From the NCBI GenBank assembly GCA_023393485.1, contig JAEWLD010000304.1, positions 1 to 9,624 on the forward strand: 9,624 nucleotides of DNA. The letters are read 5' to 3'. Shown here piece after piece: positions 6,130 through 9,624 of the stretch (positions within the stretch are counted from its first letter, which is position 1; the number at the start of each line of letters is the position of its first letter). This DNA is from Bacteroidota bacterium (GTDB lineage Bacteria > Bacteroidota > Bacteroidia > Flavobacteriales > Flavobacteriaceae). Made by a program: the position numbers and the translations under genes. The notes under the pieces are model-generated. The model searched no databases and was not told the origin of the DNA. It worked only from the letters and a program-made list of their open reading frames with translations.

Positions 6130-7380
6130 ATGAGTGAAACCATGAAATTCCCGTTTTATGCGCGGCTGTCCTTTGTGCTGATCAGCCTGATCGCGATTTG
6201 GGTCATCCTTTATTTCGGACAAAGCATCATTACTCCGGTTCTGCTCGCTATCATTTTTTCGATTCTACTTGGTCCGATAAAGAGTTTTCTTGAACGGAAA
6301 CTCCGGTTTCCGCACGTGATTGCCTCGCTGACGGCAGTCGTGCTGTTTGTCGCTTTTTTTGCGGCAATCATTTTTTTCCTGTCATGGCAGATCAGCGATA
6401 TGATAAGCGACTGGCATAAAATCAAGACCAACCTCAACTATCATGTCGAAAACCTGCAGGAGATGATTCGCGAGAATTTCAACCTCAGCAAGCGCGAACA
6501 AAAGGAAATCATTGATTCAACCGCATCCGATAAAGGCAAGGAAATCATCAGTTCTACCCTGATTTCAGTCACCGATACGATTCTCAACATGGTGCTTGTC
6601 CTGATCTATACATTCCTCCTGCTGATCTACCGTGCGCATTTCATCAAATTCATGTGCAAACTTTGGGGCAAGGAACATCACGCGAAATTGCAGGAAATTT
6701 TGATCCAGGTCAAGGTTTCGGTCCAGAGTTATATCGTCGGGCTGTTTATTGAAATGATTATTGTGTCAGGGCTGACCTCGATAGGTTTTCTGATCATCGG
6801 GCTCGAGTACGCTTTTTTACTCGGCGCGATTACCGGGCTGCTGAACCTGATTCCATACATCGGCATTCTTTGCGCCGGAGTTTTGAGCATTGTCGCGTCG
6901 TTGTCAGGCAGTCCTGATTTGTCTATCGTGCTTGGCGTGATCATCGTCAATATCATTGTACAATTCATAGACAACAACTTCCTGGTGCCTATGATTGTCA
7001 GTTCAAAAGTCGAAATCAATGCATTGGTCTCGATTGTCGGGATCATTGCCGGCGGTGCGCTGGCGGGTTTTGCAGGGATGTTTCTTGCGATACCGTTTCT
7101 GGCCATCGGGAAAGTCGTTTTTGACCGCGTTGAAGGCCTGAGCCCGTGGGGTTATCTGATGGGCGACGACATGCCCAAAACATTCCGGTGGCATCGCGTA
7201 TCACTGCCGTTGTTCCACCATGAAACCGCATCGACGACAATTACCATCGATTCCGATGCTACAAATGCCGACCAACCGCCGCCGGCGCCGCCTGCAGTCC
7301 ATTTCACGACAACCAAAACGATTCCCGATCCCGAACGCGGCGGTTCGGACGGGTCAGATAAAACCGGGCCGAACGCATGA
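6130..7380 (+). CDS. AI-2E family transporter (PerM/TqsA-like membrane protein)
   Basis: This 416-residue inner-membrane protein has two early hydrophobic segments (about 13-30 and 33-50), a third at about 64-85, a hydrophilic alpha-helical region (about 88-145), and a cluster of further helices to about residue 330. Family hallmarks are ITGLLNLIPYIGI (234-246) and DNNFLVPMIVSSKVEINALV (281-300), followed by the small-residue-rich GGALAGFAGMFLAIP. AI-2E proteins form a broad exporter or permease family; only some have been linked to autoinducer-2, and most have no known substrate, so the name should not be read as quorum sensing. The last 60 or so residues are a hydrophilic, Pro/Thr/Asp-rich tail, probably disordered and cytoplasmic, making the protein longer than the usual 340-370. 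The start at 6130 is the first ATG after an untranslated gap; a Met at residue 5 is an alternative. The stop overlaps mlaE as ATGA, which argues that the protein works with or is produced in step with the Mla transporter. Confidence 0.9.
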   Translation: MSETMKFPFYARLSFVLISLIAIWVILYFGQSIITPVLLAIIFSILLGPIKSFLERKLRFPHVIASLTAVVLFVAFFAAIIFFLSWQISDMISDWHKIKTNLNYHVENLQEMIRENFNLSKREQKEIIDSTASDKGKEIISSTLISVTDTILNMVLVLIYTFLLLIYRAHFIKFMCKLWGKEHHAKLQEILIQVKVSVQSYIVGLFIEMIIVSGLTSIGFLIIGLEYAFLLGAITGLLNLIPYIGILCAGVLSIVASLSGSPDLSIVLGVIIVNIIVQFIDNNFLVPMIVSSKVEINALVSIVGIIAGGALAGFAGMFLAIPFLAIGKVVFDRVEGLSPWGYLMGDDMPKTFRWHRVSLPLFHHETASTTITIDSDATNADQPPPAPPAVHFTTTKTIPDPERGGSDGSDKTGPNA

Positions 7381-8204
7381 AAACAATTACCAGAATACGC
7401 GATTATGCGGGCAAACGCTCAGAAAAGGTTGGCGACTACAGCTTGAGGAAAAGCGCGCGCGCCACACGTTTTTTAATTGGCGTTGCCGATGTGTTCCTGT
7501 TTTGGGGACGCGTTTTCCGCAACACTTTTTCGCGCGGCTTTGAATTCCGGGAATTTTTGAAACAGTGCTTCATGATCGGCAACAAGTCACTTGGGCTGAT
7601 TTCAATTACAGGAATCATTGTCGGACTTGTGCTCACGATTCAGTCGCGGCCGGTTTTGGTCGATTTTGGTGCAGAAGGCATGTTGCCCGGCATGGTCGCG
7701 ATATCGATCGTCCGTGAAATGGGGCCGGTCATCACCGCGCTGATTTGCGCCGGCAAAATCGGTTCGAGCATGGGCGCCGAACTCGGGTCGATGCGTGTCA
7801 CCGAACAAATCGACGCCATGGAAGTCTCCTCGACCAACCCATTCAAATTCCTCATTGTGCCACGCGTCTTGGCCGCAACGCTGATGTTGCCGTTTTTGGT
7901 GCTTTATGCAGATGCGCTCGGCATTTTCGGCAGTTGGGTCGCCGCCAATATCAAAGGCGATGTCAGTTTGGTGCTGTTTATCAATCAGGCGTTCAAAAGC
8001 CTTGAATTCATGGATTTGATCCCTGCGTTCATCAAGACTTTCTTTTTTGGGTTTGTGATTGGGATGGTTGGCTGCTTTAAAGGATTTCACGCCGGCCGCG
8101 GTACTGAAAGCGTTGGCGTCGCGGCCAATTCGGCGGTGGTGATGGCTTCGTTGCTGGTGATCGTAGTTGACCTGGTCGCCGTACAGATAACCGATTTGAT
8201 TTAG
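7377..8204 (+). CDS. mlaE: MlaE-type ABC transporter permease for lipid transport
   Basis: This 275-residue inner-membrane protein is the permease of the MCE-associated MlaFEDB-type ABC transporter, which moves phospholipids between the inner membrane and the periplasmic MCE ring. The MlaE domain (about 60-272) shows REMGPVITALICAGKIGS (113-130), then GAELGSMRVTEQIDAMEV (133-150), the central conserved block, followed by NPFKFLIVPR (154-163). About five hydrophobic helices are visible. The first 60 residues include a basic stretch with several Arg/Lys and a short hydrophobic segment (about 31-44) matching the membrane-lying interfacial helix of MlaE. The protein is about 15 residues longer than E. 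coli MlaE (260), mainly at the N-terminus. It starts in the ATGA overlap with the AI-2E gene, and its stop codon directly abuts the start of mlaF. No MlaB (STAS) gene is seen inside the window. Confidence 0.94.
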   Translation: MKTITRIRDYAGKRSEKVGDYSLRKSARATRFLIGVADVFLFWGRVFRNTFSRGFEFREFLKQCFMIGNKSLGLISITGIIVGLVLTIQSRPVLVDFGAEGMLPGMVAISIVREMGPVITALICAGKIGSSMGAELGSMRVTEQIDAMEVSSTNPFKFLIVPRVLAATLMLPFLVLYADALGIFGSWVAANIKGDVSLVLFINQAFKSLEFMDLIPAFIKTFFFGFVIGMVGCFKGFHAGRGTESVGVAANSAVVMASLLVIVVDLVAVQITDLI

Positions 8205-8966
8205 ATGGAAAAGCCCGCCACAAATAACGACACAGTCATCGACATCCGCAATCTCAGTATCGGGTTTGCGGGAAATCAGGTATTGAAAGATTTGTCATTG
8301 CAACTCCATCGCAAGGAAAATCTGGTCGTGCTTGGGAAATCCGGAACCGGAAAATCGGTACTGATCAAATGCATCGTCAGGTTGCTTGATGCCGACCAGG
8401 GCAAAATTGACGTGTTCGGCCAAGACATTACCGAACTCGGAACCAAGCAACTCAACGAAGTGCGCAAAAAAGTCGGGTTTCTGTTTCAGGGCGCTGCGCT
8501 TTACGATTCAATGACCGTCAGGGAAAATCTTGAGTTTCCGCTGCGACGCATCCGAAAAGATCTGAAGGAAAAAGACATTAGGGAAAAAGTCGAGGAAGCG
8601 CTTGAAAACGTAGGCCTTCCCGATGCGATAGACAAAATGCCATCGGAACTTTCGGGCGGCCAGCGCAAAAGAATCGGGCTCGCGCGCACAATCATCGTCG
8701 AACCCGAAATCATGCTTTACGACGAACCGACAACCGGGCTTGACCCGATCACTTCGGACGAGATCAGCAACCTGATCAATGACATCCAGCAGAAATTCAA
8801 GACTTCGTCAATCATCATCACCCACGATATCGAATGTGCGCGAACGGTCGCCAACCGATTTGTCATGCTCAAAGACGGCGAAGTCTACAAAGACGGCTCG
8901 CTTGAGGATTTTGAAAACGACAACGACCCGTTCATCAGCGCTTTTTTCAATACAAATAAAAAATAA
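8205..8966 (+). CDS. mlaF: MlaF-type ABC transporter ATP-binding protein
   Basis: This 253-residue cytoplasmic ATPase powers the MlaE permease. All ABC motifs are intact: Walker A GKSGTGKS (44-51), Q-loop Q95 in FLFQGAALYDSMTV, signature LSGGQ (149-153) followed by RKRIGLAR, Walker B IMLYDE (169-174), D-loop TTGLDP and H-loop H207 in ITHD. 'FQGAALYDSMTV.ENL.FPL' is the form seen in the MlaF/Ttg2A subfamily. It is adjacent to mlaE with no intervening base (TAG then ATG) and five bases before the MCE gene, so it forms the expected MlaE-MlaF-MlaD order. In E. coli the MlaF C-terminus contacts MlaB; here the tail ends FFNTNKK and no MlaB gene is seen nearby, so the complex may work without one or use a distant partner. 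Confidence 0.95.
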   Translation: MEKPATNNDTVIDIRNLSIGFAGNQVLKDLSLQLHRKENLVVLGKSGTGKSVLIKCIVRLLDADQGKIDVFGQDITELGTKQLNEVRKKVGFLFQGAALYDSMTVRENLEFPLRRIRKDLKEKDIREKVEEALENVGLPDAIDKMPSELSGGQRKRIGLARTIIVEPEIMLYDEPTTGLDPITSDEISNLINDIQQKFKTSSIIITHDIECARTVANRFVMLKDGEVYKDGSLEDFENDNDPFISAFFNTNKK

Positions 8967-8971
8967 ATGCC

Positions 8972-9624
8972 ATGAATACGCAATCGCAATCATTCAAAGT
9001 ACGCCTCGGACTGTTTGTCACGATCGGCCTGGCGCTTTTCATACTCGCCATTTTTGTCATCGGCAAGCAAAAGAACCTTTTCGATCCGGTCTTTACGATC
9101 CATACGCGGTTCAACAATGTCAGCGGGCTCCAGGTTGGCAATACCGTGCGTTTTTCCGGCATCAATGTCGGTACGGTAGACAAGATTCGGATTGTCAACG
9201 ATACGACGGTTCAGGTCAGCATGCTGGTGCAGAAAGACGTCCAGAAGTTCATCAAGAGCGATTCCGAAGCCGGAATTGGATCTGAAGGCCTTATCGGCGA
9301 CAGGCTGGTCACGATTTCAAACGGCGGCGTCAATTCAAAACCGGTCAGGGATGGCCAGGTCATTGATTCGAACGAACCCGTAGAAACCGATGCGATCATG
9401 CAGACACTCGAAATCACGGTTGGAAATGCGGCCTTGATGTCTGAGGATTTACAGGAAATCCTCAGTAAGATCAACAACGGTCAGGGAACACTCGGCAGAT
9501 TGATCAACGACGAAAAAATTGCGCGAAACCTCGATGCGACGATGACAAACCTCAAGACCAGCACCAAAAAACTCGACGAAAATATGGAAGCCGCCAAACA
9601 CAACTTCCTGCTCAGGGGTTACTT
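8972..9624 (+). CDS. mlaD: MlaD-type MCE-domain protein (C-terminus beyond window)
   Basis: The frame from the ATG at 8972 is open to the window edge (217 complete codons). The order is a short cytoplasmic start (1-11), one membrane helix (about 12-31) and an MCE domain at about 40-117, including FNNVSGLQVGNTVRFSGI (47-64), GTVDKI and GSEGLIGDRLVTIS (103-116). A helical region follows, with NGQGTLGRLINDE (169-181) and a coiled, Lys/Thr/Asn-rich stretch that ends in NFLLRGY, a feature I associate with the C-terminal part of bacteroidotal MCE proteins. MCE proteins form hexameric rings in the periplasm, anchored to MlaE/MlaF, that carry phospholipids across. An ATG at 8967 hits a stop after two codons, so 8972 is the start. 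Only the end of the gene is missing; how much is not visible here. Confidence 0.93.
   Translation, partial: MNTQSQSFKVRLGLFVTIGLALFILAIFVIGKQKNLFDPVFTIHTRFNNVSGLQVGNTVRFSGINVGTVDKIRIVNDTTVQVSMLVQKDVQKFIKSDSEAGIGSEGLIGDRLVTISNGGVNSKPVRDGQVIDSNEPVETDAIMQTLEITVGNAALMSEDLQEILSKINNGQGTLGRLINDEKIARNLDATMTNLKTSTKKLDENMEAAKHNFLLRGY

Noticed and set aside
7602..8090. Minus-strand 162-codon frame opposite mlaE
   Set aside because: It is antisense to the conserved MlaE core and rich in His, Asp and Arg, typical of a shadow frame.
8779..9285. Plus-strand 168-codon frame across the mlaF/mlaD junction
   Set aside because: It runs out of frame through the end of MlaF and the start of the MCE protein, both of which have strong family motifs in their own frames.
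1..9624. CRISPR arrays, insertion sequences, tRNA/rRNA genes, phage or defence genes
   Set aside because: Reading both strands, I found no regularly spaced direct repeats, transposase-like or integrase-like proteins, or tRNA-like cloverleaf. All large frames are explained by envelope and housekeeping families.

Overview
The window looks like chromosomal DNA from a member of the Bacteroidota, most likely a flavobacterium. The main evidence is a cell-surface protein with a type B type IX secretion (gliding-motility-type) C-terminal domain, promoter-like TAnnTTTG boxes, no recognisable Shine-Dalgarno sequences even before tightly packed starts, and the family mix itself (fused-type ResB/Ccs cytochrome c biogenesis start, DUF2520 protein, short MscS channel, MlaEFD). 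G+C looks moderate, higher than in many flavobacteria, but was judged by eye and not counted. All placements rest on reading the sequence; no database was searched.

Layout. At the left edge, on the minus strand, is the N-terminus of a cytochrome c biogenesis protein (1-148, cut by the window edge). A 264-base divergent intergenic region follows, with one promoter-like box for each direction and a 7-bp inverted repeat. Next is a 723-residue secreted protein (413-2584): signal peptide, propeller-like repeats, PKD domain, two related modules and the type IX sorting domain. From 2646 to 5962 five plus-strand genes form a packed operon: DUF2520 Rossmann protein, KdsC-like HAD phosphatase, UbiA-family prenyltransferase, Maf nucleotide pyrophosphatase and a minimal MscS channel. 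Three of the four junctions overlap (17, 8 and 4 bases) and the fourth has a 4-base gap. A 167-base gap with a promoter-like box and a second inverted repeat precedes another operon that runs off the right edge: AI-2E family membrane protein, MlaE-type permease, MlaF-type ATPase and an MlaD-type MCE protein (partial).

How the genes fit together. Most of the window concerns the cell envelope: surface adhesion or display (T9SS cargo), Kdo/LPS precursor dephosphorylation (KdsC-like), lipid prenylation (UbiA-like), osmotic relief (MscS-like) and phospholipid movement between the inner and outer membranes (MlaEFD). The AI-2E gene overlaps mlaE by ATGA, so the two are probably translated together; a role for this permease-like protein with the Mla complex is a reasonable hypothesis.

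I see no CRISPR array, transposon, phage, toxin-antitoxin pair, tRNA or rRNA, and no clearly new defence or biosynthetic system. The observations most worth following are the archaeal-type lipid prenyltransferase in a housekeeping operon, the AI-2E/Mla coupling, and the DUF2520 protein of unknown function at the head of the first operon.
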